A stretch of 64,000 bases of DNA from Flavobacteriaceae bacterium PS02338 (GTDB taxonomy: Bacteria; Bacteroidota; Bacteroidia; Sphingobacteriales; Sphingobacteriaceae): the NCBI GenBank assembly GCA_029959615.1, contig JASCOD010000001.1, positions 1,302,001 through 1,366,000 on the forward strand, given 5' to 3'. Shown here one piece after another: positions 34,625-43,097 of the stretch. Each line of letters opens with the position of its first letter. Within the stretch, counting starts at the first letter, position 1. The position numbers were made by a program, and so were the translations under genes. The notes below the pieces were generated by a model. That model saw only the letters and a list, made by a program, of their open reading frames with translations, was not told where the DNA came from and did not search any database.

Positions 34625-37600
34625 TTAGAAATTAACTTGAGCTCCTAACATGATTGTTCTTGACTGGGGATAGTTACCAAAATCTACTCCGCTGCCAATC
34701 TCAGGATCGTAACCAGTGTATTTGGTAATAGTAAGGAGGTTGTTGCCTGCTAAGTATAATCTACATCTATTTAAGCCTTTGATAGAAGCCGGTAGCGTAT
34801 AGCCAAGTTGTACGTTCTTCAACCTTACATAAGCACCGCTTTCAACATAGCGTGATGAAGCAAATTTGTTAACTGCAATGTATGGGTTCGGGATATCCCC
34901 GTTTGGATTGTTTACAGTCCAAACATTGCGCATCGTAGTACTTAATGATGATTCTAGTCCTGTGCTTTCTGTTCTCATGCGCACCGCGTTGAAAATCTCA
35001 TTGCCATAAACACCTTGAAGGAAAATTTGTACATCGAAACGATTCCAGTTGCCACCTAAGTTTAAACCATACGTTAACCAAGGAAATGGATTACCTATTT
35101 TTTGTTGGTCTTTATTGTCGATTAAGCCATCACCATTAACGTCTTGATATTTAGCATCACCCGCATGGTAAGAAATAGAACTAGCGTTATAACCTTTTAA
35201 ATGGTTTAATGCTTCTTGGTCGGTACGGTAAATGCCTTCGTATTTGTATCCCCATAGTGAGAATAGAGGCATTCCCTGATCACTTAGCGTGTATGTGCCG
35301 AAAACGCGTTCTCCACCATTTAAGGCAGTCAGTTCATTTTTAATAAATGAAACGTTACCAGTAATGTTGTAATTGAAAGGTTTGCCTTTTATTGTAGCAT
35401 TGTTTTGATAAGTCAGTGTAAGCTCAACACCTTTGTTCCTCACCGTACCCACGTTGGCAATCGCATCGTATCTATTACCTACATGGGCTGGCGCTTTTAC
35501 GCTAAGTAGCATGTCTTTGGTATCTCTTACAAAAGCATCAATGGTACCAGTGAATTTGTTTTTGTTAAGACCAAAATCAATCCCGAAATTGTATTGTTCG
35601 GTTCTTTCCCACTTACCACCCTTATTTACGTAGGTTAAAATGGTAGCACCATTTGCCAAACCTTGGTTTACCCCTAAAACATAGTCAACAAAGGTTGGTC
35701 CGGTGTTAAACATTTTGAGGATGAAATTATCGGAGCCGATTTTTTCATTACCAATTTGTCCGTAGCCAGCACGTAGCTTTAAGTAATCTAAGCTGGTAAT
35801 GTTTTTCATCCAAGGCTCTTCACTAATTTTCCAAGCTAAAGCCATAGATGGGAAATAGCCCCAAAGGTTTTCTTGGAATTTACTAGAGGCATCACCCCTA
35901 AAATTGAAAGTAGCCAAGTATTTATTATCGTATGAATATTGTAGCCTGCCTAATAGAGAGAACATTCTTGTGCGAGCCACAGCATCAGAAGTAGGCGTTC
36001 TGTCTTCTGTAGTTTGAGATAAGTACCAATTGGTTTCTGTAGGGTTTAATATCGCTGCTCCCGAACCACTAACGCCATAATAATTGTATTCTTCGTTAAC
36101 GGCACCTCCCATGATAGAGAAACTATGTTTTTTGATCTCTTTTGCATAGGTAAGGATGTTTTCAAATCTCAATACAGACCATTTAGACATACCACTTGAT
36201 AAGAAGTTTTTGTTGTTCCCATCATAGTCGGAATATCTGTAAGCATCTTTAAATAACCTGTTGCGATTGTTGTTCATGTCTAAACTCACATCAGAACGGA
36301 AGCTCAATCCTGGCAGTGGTTTCAATTCTAGATAGATATCTCCCACCAAGCGCTCATTCTTATCTAATGGATGCGAATGCTCTACCATAGAGAATGGGTT
36401 GGTTACATTTTTGAAATTGGAAGAAGCACTGATTTGATTGCTCAAATTCTTGCCAGCGATATTTACAGCACCAACAGGATAATGCGTTGGATCCCATGGC
36501 GCCATCGCTAAGGCTGCAGACAATACAGATGCACCGGGACTAGCATTGTTATTCATGGCATTTCTGCCTTGAGATGGAGCGAAGGTAAGATTCTGTCCAA
36601 TTTTCAACCATTTTTTAAGCTCATGGCCAGAATTTAACCTTAGCGTTAACCTTTTGAAGTTGGAACCAATAATGGTACCTTCTTGATTGAAATAGCTGGC
36701 ACTTAACGAGTAATTACTCTTTTCGCTACCCCCATCTACCGATAGGTAATAGTTCTGTATCAGCGCATTTTTCTTGAAAACCTCATCTTGCCAATCTGTT
36801 TCGATACCCGCATAATTAACACCATTAGGAACTGTAGAAGATCTAATTACAGGGAAATATGGCGAACTTCCTGTTCTATAGGCATGGAGCCATCTGTTAA
36901 AACCATAATCGCGGTAATAAGCCATTTCAGAAGGTACATTGTTAAGATTGATAATTGTTTTTGCGAACTCGCTGCTTTGCATCAAATCCAATTTGTTCCA
37001 TCTACTCTGCGCACCTGCGTAAGCGTCGAAAGTGATTGCGGTTTTACCTTTCTTACCTTTTTTGGTAGTTACTAAGATCACGCCATTGGCACCCCTAGAG
37101 CCATAAATGGCAGTAGAAGAAGCATCCTTCAAAATCTCGGTAGATTCGATATCATTAGGACTTAGGAAAGAAATGTCGCCTAAAATAATTCCATCTACTA
37201 CATAGATCGGAGAACTGTCGTTAACCGTACCAATACCCCTAATTCTTACCACTGCGGGCGCACCTGGCTGGCCAGTGTTGGCATTTACCGTTACCCCAGC
37301 AGCACGTCCCTGCAAAGCCTGGTCTAAGCTAGCTGCGGGTGTTTTCTTTAGGTCGTCGGCTTTAATAGAAGCAACAGCTCCAGTAAGATCACTTTTCTTA
37401 ACTGTGCCGTAACCGATAGCTACCACTTCGTTTAGTAGCTGTACGTCGGGAGATAGGCTAACATTAAGTGTTGTTGCCGTAGTTACTTTTCGCTCTTGAG
37501 CCGTATAACCGATCATAGAGAATAAAAGCGTTTCATTTGTTGGAACATCGATAGAGAATTTTCCATCTGCATCGGTGGTTACAGCTTTAGTTGGGGCCGA

Positions 37601-37735
37601 CTTTAAGGAAACCACCACACCTATTAAAGGCAGGTTGTCGTCAGCACCGATTACTGTACCAGAGATTTTTACATTTTGTGCATAGCCGAGGTACACCCAA
37701 AATGATAATGCCATTAGTAGCACTAGTTTTTTCAT
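34625..37735 (-). CDS. SusC/RagA-family TonB-dependent transporter (beta-glucan PUL)
   Basis: An outer-membrane TonB-dependent transporter importing oligosaccharides with SusD. The 1,036 residues contain a signal peptide (ending 'LGYAQN'), a CarboxypepD_reg-like domain (about 24-105), the SusC signature 'LNEVVAIGYGTVKKSDLTGAVAS', the plug ('LQGRAAGVTVNANTGQPGAP', 'IYGSRGANGVILVTTKKG') and a barrel ending in 'GAQVNF'. No STN domain is seen, so it probably does not signal to an anti-sigma factor; control falls to the divergent sensor at 38.2 kb. First gene of the PUL operon. Confidence 0.96.
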   Translation of the reverse strand: MKKLVLLMALSFWVYLGYAQNVKISGTVIGADDNLPLIGVVVSLKSAPTKAVTTDADGKFSIDVPTNETLLFSMIGYTAQERKVTTATTLNVSLSPDVQLLNEVVAIGYGTVKKSDLTGAVASIKADDLKKTPAASLDQALQGRAAGVTVNANTGQPGAPAVVRIRGIGTVNDSSPIYVVDGIILGDISFLSPNDIESTEILKDASSTAIYGSRGANGVILVTTKKGKKGKTAITFDAYAGAQSRWNKLDLMQSSEFAKTIINLNNVPSEMAYYRDYGFNRWLHAYRTGSSPYFPVIRSSTVPNGVNYAGIETDWQDEVFKKNALIQNYYLSVDGGSEKSNYSLSASYFNQEGTIIGSNFKRLTLRLNSGHELKKWLKIGQNLTFAPSQGRNAMNNNASPGASVLSAALAMAPWDPTHYPVGAVNIAGKNLSNQISASSNFKNVTNPFSMVEHSHPLDKNERLVGDIYLELKPLPGLSFRSDVSLDMNNNRNRLFKDAYRYSDYDGNNKNFLSSGMSKWSVLRFENILTYAKEIKKHSFSIMGGAVNEEYNYYGVSGSGAAILNPTETNWYLSQTTEDRTPTSDAVARTRMFSLLGRLQYSYDNKYLATFNFRGDASSKFQENLWGYFPSMALAWKISEEPWMKNITSLDYLKLRAGYGQIGNEKIGSDNFILKMFNTGPTFVDYVLGVNQGLANGATILTYVNKGGKWERTEQYNFGIDFGLNKNKFTGTIDAFVRDTKDMLLSVKAPAHVGNRYDAIANVGTVRNKGVELTLTYQNNATIKGKPFNYNITGNVSFIKNELTALNGGERVFGTYTLSDQGMPLFSLWGYKYEGIYRTDQEALNHLKGYNASSISYHAGDAKYQDVNGDGLIDNKDQQKIGNPFPWLTYGLNLGGNWNRFDVQIFLQGVYGNEIFNAVRMRTESTGLESSLSTTMRNVWTVNNPNGDIPNPYIAVNKFASSRYVESGAYVRLKNVQLGYTLPASIKGLNRCRLYLAGNNLLTITKYTGYDPEIGSGVDFGNYPQSRTIMLGAQVNF

Positions 37736-38158
37736 ACTTGGTTAAATATTTGGTTAGGCGTTATTCGGGTTGGCCTTCTTAATAGTTTAAGTTGTAGGGT
37801 TCAACTTGCCTCCCGAAATAATCGTTGACACAAATAACGACTAAAAGACCAGTTATTGCCAAAAAAAGTAACTGCACAAAACCACAACAAACCTTAAAAA
37901 TATATGGCTTTTAATTTGGTTTTTTTGGCGTAAAATACTGATTTATAGAGTGTGTTTGGTTGAATAAAGGGGTACAACAAAAAACATTAATTTTTGTCTG
38001 TAAAATTTTTGAGCTCCCAAATGCGAAAAGAAATAAAATCTCTCTAAATTAGTTTAACCGAATTGCTAGACTAGCTGCTTTTTTGAACAAAAATGTATTG
38101 AAAGTCGCAATGCTATTAACCAAATTATAAACGACCTAACCCTTCTTCGCTAAAGCTG
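37736..38158. promoter_or_regulatory. divergent regulatory region of the beta-glucan PUL
   Basis: This 423-bp AT-rich gap lies between the susC start (minus) and the sensor gene (plus). The susC 5' leader can fold: TTCGGG (37764-37769) with CCCGAA (37813-37818) encloses a hairpin AAGTTG (37789-37794) with CAACTT (37802-37807). A weak -7-like TTATTTG on the minus strand (37831-37837) could start that leader. No clear operator repeat for the LuxR-type domain was found by eye. Confidence 0.45.
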
Positions 38159-41053
38159 ATGATGAAATATCTGTATGCCTCCCTTCTTATTTTTTGTTTT
38201 TCTCAATTAAATGCACAAAATCCCATAGGCATTCCTCAAATTAATATATATAGCAGTTTAGATTATAAAGGGGGCTCGCAAAATTGGAATATCGATCAGG
38301 ATAAAGCTGGCTTAATCTATTTTGCAAACAACGAAGGCCTATTGGTTTTTGACGGTAGAAATTGGAAGCTATACTCACTGCCCCATAAAACAGTGGTAAG
38401 ATCGGTTAAGGTTACCGCCACAGGAAAAATTTATGTGGGCGCACAAGATGAGCTAGGTTATTTCTTTCCCAATCAAAATGGACAACTTACTTATCACTCT
38501 ATTAGACACCTCTTGCCCGAAAATGAAAGAAAGATATCCGATGTATGGGACATCTGTGTGTTAAATGAAGAGGTATTCTTTCGATCTACCAATAAGATTT
38601 TACGCCTAAATAAGGATAAGATAGTCATCTACAAGCCAGAACAGCATTGGGAGTTTATGGGCGAATGCAAAGGGAATATATATGCCCAAGATATTAGAAG
38701 AGGCCTGTTGGTGTATGAAAAAAAGAACTGGAAACAAGTAGCAACGCCTACACAACTATTGGGCGATTATGTTACTTCCGTTCTGCAGTTCGGTATAGAT
38801 ACCTTATTGGTAACTACCCAAAAAAAAGGAGCGCTTTTAATTACGAATGGTCAAGTAGCCAAAATGAAGATCAATAACGAACAGTTGTTGGTACAAAGTA
38901 AGATGTACAAAGCCATTGCAATTAATAACAATTGGATGGCCATTGCCACTTCTTCATCTGGTTGTTACATCATCGATAAGCAAGGTAACATCATTCAGCA
39001 ATTCTCTTCAGAAGAAGGCCTATATAAGAACAACATCCGTAGTATCTTTATGGATAAGAACGGTAACTTTTGGCTTGGTCTTGATGATGGGATCAATTTG
39101 ATCGCCTTTAACAACGCCATTAAATACATTTATCCAGATAGGGCAAAACAAACCAGTAGTTACTACTCCTTAATAGACAAAAACCAACTTTATGTAGGTA
39201 CCTCTAATGGCGTATACGCTACCCAGTTACAAGCTACCGTTAACGACCTCAGTTATACCAAGAACCTTTTTCAACAGGTTAAGGGCACTAGTGGTCAGGT
39301 GTGGGAATTGGCTAAAGCTAACGACAAGATCTTGGTGGGGCATGAAGATGGTGCGATGGTAATTGAGAAGGAGAACAGTAGGAAACTATACACTTCGCCC
39401 GGCACTTGGCTTTTTGTCCAGCCGTGGCAAAACAATCCTACCCTTATTGCCGGTACCTATTTCGGATTACAACGAATTGATTACCAAAATGGGAATTATG
39501 TAAGCGGCGGTAATATCAAAGGACTAAATGAGTCACTAAGGTTTTTGGTACCGCATCAAGATATGATTTGGGCTTCGCACCCCTATAGAGGTATTTTTAG
39601 ACTAAAATTATCAGCCGACAAATCACAGGTGATCGAAACAAAATTCTATGCCGAAAAAAACGGATTGCCTTCCATTCTGGGCAACTCCGTAGCGAAGATC
39701 AGGGGCAAAGTGGTAGCGGCTACCCAAAAAGGTATTTTTGAATACGATGAAAAATCAGACAGCTTTATTCCATCTAAATTTCTAACCCCAATTTTAAAAA
39801 ACAATGTTTATCATTATTTAAAAGAAGACAAAAAAGGAAACATATGGTTCATTAGCCATAAGAAAGTGGGCTTGGTAGATTTTCATTCTAAAAATGATGA
39901 CAAAAACTACTCCATCGTGCATTTGCCCGAATTGAATTCCTTGGTGGTCGCTGGTTTCGAGCATATTAATCCTTACGATGAGCAAAATGTTTTTATCGGT
40001 GCTAAAAAGGGACTCATTCACATCAACTATAAAGAATATAGCAAGAACATTAAACCTGTAGACGTTCGTTTATCACTCGTTAAAACAATAGGTGAAAAAC
40101 CTAAGGTTGTTTTTGGCGGATATTTCCTGGCAGACGGTAAAATTTCTCAGCAACAAGCAGAGCGTGAAAAAATCAGCCTCAGCAAAAAAAATAATTCCCT
40201 GCATTTCGAATTCTCCTCTACCCTTTATGAGCAACAGAACAATATAGAGTTTAGCTATCAGTTGCTTGGGGCCGACAAAGATTGGGCTGCCTGGACTCCG
40301 AAAAATGAAAAAGACTATACCAATTTACCTTATGGCAGTTATGTCTTTAAAGTAAAGGCCCGCAACAACCTCGGCAGCGAATCTGAAGTAGCTACTTATC
40401 GTTTTTACATTAGACCGGCCTGGTACGAAACTATCTGGATTTACCTCTTTTATCTTGCCCTACTCATAACTGCCATCCGATTTTTGATAGAGCGTCAGAA
40501 ACGTATTCATAAAACAGAGCAAGAGCAATTGAAACACCTGCACCAAATGGAAATAGACAGTAACGAAAAGCAGATTGTACAGCTCCAGAATGATAAACTA
40601 GAAACAGAAGTTAACTTTAAAAACAAGGAGTTGGCTACCATGGGTATGCACTTGCTGCAAAAGAATAAGCTGATTTCTAAAATAAAGGATGAGATTTTGG
40701 TGATTGGTAAAGCTGCACCTACAGATGGAGATTATAATAGCTATATCCGTAAGGTAACTAGGCTACTCAATGAGGCAGAAAACGGAGATGCCGATTGGGA
40801 ACATTTCTCGGTGCATTTCGACCATGTGCACTCTAACTTTTTAACCAAGCTTAAACAGCGTTTTCCAAATTTGGGGGCAAATGACTTGAAGCTTTGTGCC
40901 TATCTTAAGCTAAACCTCTCTTCTAAAGAAATTGCCCAATTAATGGGAATTAGCAGTAGGGCAATAGAAGTGAGCAGGTACAGGTTGCGTAAAAAAATAC
41001 AGGTGCCACAAGAGCTGAGTTTGTTCGACTATCTTATTCAGGTTACTACTTAA
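38159..41053 (+). CDS. propeller sensor / Y_Y_Y / LuxR-type HTH membrane regulator
   Basis: This probable PUL regulator has 964 residues: signal sequence (to 'QLNAQN'), a long periplasmic two-component-regulator-type beta-propeller (about 25-680, repeats such as 'NIRSIFMDKNGNFWLGLDDGIN'), a Y_Y_Y domain (about 690-750, 'YGSYVFKVKARNN'), one membrane helix (about 757-776), a coiled coil (780-850) and a C-terminal LuxR-like HTH (about 908-945, 'LSSKEIAQLMGISSRAIEVSRYRL'). It resembles a hybrid two-component PUL sensor but has no histidine kinase or receiver domain. It would sense beta-glucan oligosaccharides in the periplasm and act on DNA from the membrane. Start at one of two adjacent ATGs. 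Confidence 0.88.
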   Translation: MMKYLYASLLIFCFSQLNAQNPIGIPQINIYSSLDYKGGSQNWNIDQDKAGLIYFANNEGLLVFDGRNWKLYSLPHKTVVRSVKVTATGKIYVGAQDELGYFFPNQNGQLTYHSIRHLLPENERKISDVWDICVLNEEVFFRSTNKILRLNKDKIVIYKPEQHWEFMGECKGNIYAQDIRRGLLVYEKKNWKQVATPTQLLGDYVTSVLQFGIDTLLVTTQKKGALLITNGQVAKMKINNEQLLVQSKMYKAIAINNNWMAIATSSSGCYIIDKQGNIIQQFSSEEGLYKNNIRSIFMDKNGNFWLGLDDGINLIAFNNAIKYIYPDRAKQTSSYYSLIDKNQLYVGTSNGVYATQLQATVNDLSYTKNLFQQVKGTSGQVWELAKANDKILVGHEDGAMVIEKENSRKLYTSPGTWLFVQPWQNNPTLIAGTYFGLQRIDYQNGNYVSGGNIKGLNESLRFLVPHQDMIWASHPYRGIFRLKLSADKSQVIETKFYAEKNGLPSILGNSVAKIRGKVVAATQKGIFEYDEKSDSFIPSKFLTPILKNNVYHYLKEDKKGNIWFISHKKVGLVDFHSKNDDKNYSIVHLPELNSLVVAGFEHINPYDEQNVFIGAKKGLIHINYKEYSKNIKPVDVRLSLVKTIGEKPKVVFGGYFLADGKISQQQAEREKISLSKKNNSLHFEFSSTLYEQQNNIEFSYQLLGADKDWAAWTPKNEKDYTNLPYGSYVFKVKARNNLGSESEVATYRFYIRPAWYETIWIYLFYLALLITAIRFLIERQKRIHKTEQEQLKHLHQMEIDSNEKQIVQLQNDKLETEVNFKNKELATMGMHLLQKNKLISKIKDEILVIGKAAPTDGDYNSYIRKVTRLLNEAENGDADWEHFSVHFDHVHSNFLTKLKQRFPNLGANDLKLCAYLKLNLSSKEIAQLMGISSRAIEVSRYRLRKKIQVPQELSLFDYLIQVTT

Positions 41054-41206
41054 GGAAATTAACTGTAGTTAGCGCAGCGGTATTTTAAAATAGATAGCCT
41101 ATTTTTTGTTTAAACAACTAAGTAGGTGAAGTTTTTTGATATTAGCCTAAAACGGATGCTTAATGTGTTAGAGGCACGGGTTTTGAGAAACTATGGAAGT
41201 GACTAC

Positions 41207-41236
41207 GCTGGATGATATTTGATTGTCCAGCTTTTT
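41207..41236 (+). terminator. possible terminator after the sensor gene
   Basis: GCTGGA (41207-41212) pairs with TCCAGC (41226-41231) over a 13-base loop, followed by five T. A weaker AT-rich hairpin, AAAATAG with CTATTTT, lies nearer the stop at 41087-41105. Confidence 0.35.
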
Positions 41237-41324
41237 CTTGGCAATATAATACAAATATCAGCTCAACAAAGCAAACCTTTTTCCTGTCATCTTGTTTAGT
41301 AGCTACAATACAAGAAAACCATCT

Positions 41325-41675
41325 ATGCAACAGTTACAGCTCAGTCCACAATCCAAAGGAGGTACGCCGTCCAAAAAGAAAGTCAAGTCCTATCATCACA
41401 AAGCTACCGAGGCCGCAGGGTATCTTTTTGAGCTTCTGTCCGATGCTGTGGACTACATTCCTGGGGAGCTTCAGGAAGAACAGGGGATACTTGCTCTAAA
41501 AGTCAGCACCAACTTGGGTACGAAATTCACCATCGAAATTACTTTCGTACGTGCTGAGCTTAGTTTGACACCGAAAGTTCCCTCAGGTATCCTACAGACC
41601 GAATATAAAAAGATCCGACATTTCATCGAAGACTTAGAATGCTACCTGAATGTGGCCCATACTTGGTTAGGGTAG
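41325..41675 (+). CDS. small protein of unknown function
   Basis: A 116-residue frame from ATG 41325 (the frame also opens at a TTG, 41292). The N-terminal 25 residues are Lys/Ser-rich and probably disordered. The rest looks folded: 'AAGYLFELLSDAVDYIPGEL', then a beta-rich stretch 'ILALKVSTNLGTKFTIEITFVRAELSL' (described in part), and a helical end 'EDLECYLNVAHTWLG'. No family was recognised. A response-regulator gene follows 174 bases downstream on the same strand, so the two may work together. Coding status rests on amino-acid pattern only. Confidence 0.45.
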   Translation: MQQLQLSPQSKGGTPSKKKVKSYHHKATEAAGYLFELLSDAVDYIPGELQEEQGILALKVSTNLGTKFTIEITFVRAELSLTPKVPSGILQTEYKKIRHFIEDLECYLNVAHTWLG

Positions 41676-41849
41676 GGGAGCCGCATGCCCAGCTTCACAC
41701 CTGATCTTGTCGTGGGCACATGCCTAACCTAGTCCCTAAAATTGTTGATCGATACAAACTACCTATTTATCGGGACATCATACCCTTTTTTCGCAAATCC
41801 CTGCTAATGGCAGTGCATTTGCATTCCTTAGGCTATAACCTAGGGAATA

Positions 41850-42203
41850 ATGAAAAAATGGATCAGTATACTCGAAGACGACCCGGCCATTATGGACATC
41901 TACCGCATATTACTCGATGGGGAAGGCTATCAGGTCAACAGTTTTGAAAATGTCGCCAGCTTTATGGCCAGTACAGCAAAGGCCGACCTATATTTACTGG
42001 ACATCAGGCTGCCAGATGGCAATGGATTAGAAGTCTGCGAAAAGCTAAAGAATGATCCACGCTATGCTGCTATCCCCGTGCTGCTACTATCGGCCCATGC
42101 CGATAGGCCCAGTATAATGGAAAGTTGCAGGGCTGATGCCTTTATGGAAAAACCCTTCGATATTTACGAGCTACTGAACTGTATTGCCGCCTTATTGCCT
42201 TAG
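41850..42203 (+). CDS. single-domain response regulator (CheY-like)
   Basis: This 117-residue protein is a stand-alone receiver domain with no output domain. The acidic pair Asp10-Asp11, phospho-acceptor Asp51 ('LYLLDIRLPDG'), Ser81 and Lys101 ('FMEKPF') are all in place, so it should be phosphorylatable. Proteins of this kind relay phosphate or bind partners. No histidine kinase is adjacent. A second frame (41720-41947) overlaps it but looks like a shadow. Confidence 0.88.
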   Translation: MKKWISILEDDPAIMDIYRILLDGEGYQVNSFENVASFMASTAKADLYLLDIRLPDGNGLEVCEKLKNDPRYAAIPVLLLSAHADRPSIMESCRADAFMEKPFDIYELLNCIAALLP

Positions 42204-42542
42204 GCATAATGAGATTTATTTCAACAGATGTATTTGTCAATTGCTGTGTTAGGTTCGAAAGCTAAATCTAGTTCACTGTTCCAGGTCAATTTATAAAGTA
42301 CGATAGTTCGTTTGCTAAGAAACTACGCCCAACTAGGAGCTAAAATGAATAAGCTACCGTCCCTATTTTAAATCAAAGTTGACGTTAGACCAATTAAATT
42401 TATAAAAACAAAAGTCGCACAGAGCTACTTTTGTAGCCAACAGGGCTTTGGTATTATAGGTGCCGAATAATAAAGGCTAAAGTTTAGTATTTCAATTTAT
42501 CTTTAGTGTAAGTTATAACTATAATGAAAAAACATAGAAACC
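42204..42542. other. intergenic region without a gene
   Basis: This 339-bp AT-rich stretch has no convincing frame. The only structure seen is an 8-bp stem, ACAAAAGT (42408-42415) with ACTTTTGT (42427-42434), without a T run. Confidence 0.4.
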
Positions 42543-42923
42543 ATGGACAAAATAAAAATTAGTAGAGAAGACGTAGTTGAAGTGGAAAGCCAACTTTTTT
42601 CAGCTCAACTCGTAAGTAATGTCAACATTCTTGACCAACTATTATACGATGACTTGATTGCAGTTGCACCGACAGGACAAATGATCACCAAAGAAATGGA
42701 CTTGAACTCACACAGAGCGAAAACAATAATCATTGAAGAGGCGTCAACAGAAATTGAAGAGATTAAAATAACAGGTGACACAGCACTTTCAATCGTAACC
42801 ATGACAGCAAAAGGAAAAATGATGGGAACGCCACTAGAAGGGAAATTTCGTTATTTCAGGGTTTGGAAACGCTTTGACGACCAATTAAAAGTGATTGGTG
42901 CAAGTTTTATGCAATTAACATAG
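42543..42923 (+). CDS. NTF2-like protein (DUF4440/SnoaL type)
   Basis: A 126-residue protein with the NTF2-like cone fold pattern: an N-terminal helix ('EVESQLFSAQLVSNVNILDQLL'-type, given in part), 'YDDLIAVAPTGQMITKEM', 'TALSIVTMTAKGKMMG' and 'RYFRVWKRFDDQLKVIGASF'. Small NTF2-like proteins of the DUF4440 group bind small molecules or act as enzymes; no function can be read here. No signal peptide is present, so it is cytoplasmic. It stands alone, flanked by gaps of more than 170 bases. Confidence 0.72.
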   Translation: MDKIKISREDVVEVESQLFSAQLVSNVNILDQLLYDDLIAVAPTGQMITKEMDLNSHRAKTIIIEEASTEIEEIKITGDTALSIVTMTAKGKMMGTPLEGKFRYFRVWKRFDDQLKVIGASFMQLT

Positions 42924-43097
42924 GAGTTAAACCAGCTACTAACATCGGAGGCAATAAACCACCGCTTTATCTATCGGCTGGAGTCCTCAACTGACAAAAT
43001 AAGCATTATTCATTAGCCCTTGGTTAATACCAACCCAATATTATAGGCACCTCTGTGTATTTACGAAGGGTTTTTCAAGCTTCAATGACTTCAGCAT

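Noticed and set aside
41720..41947. 75-codon frame upstream of and overlapping the response regulator
   Set aside because: It runs out of frame through the start of a clear receiver domain and shows no fold pattern.
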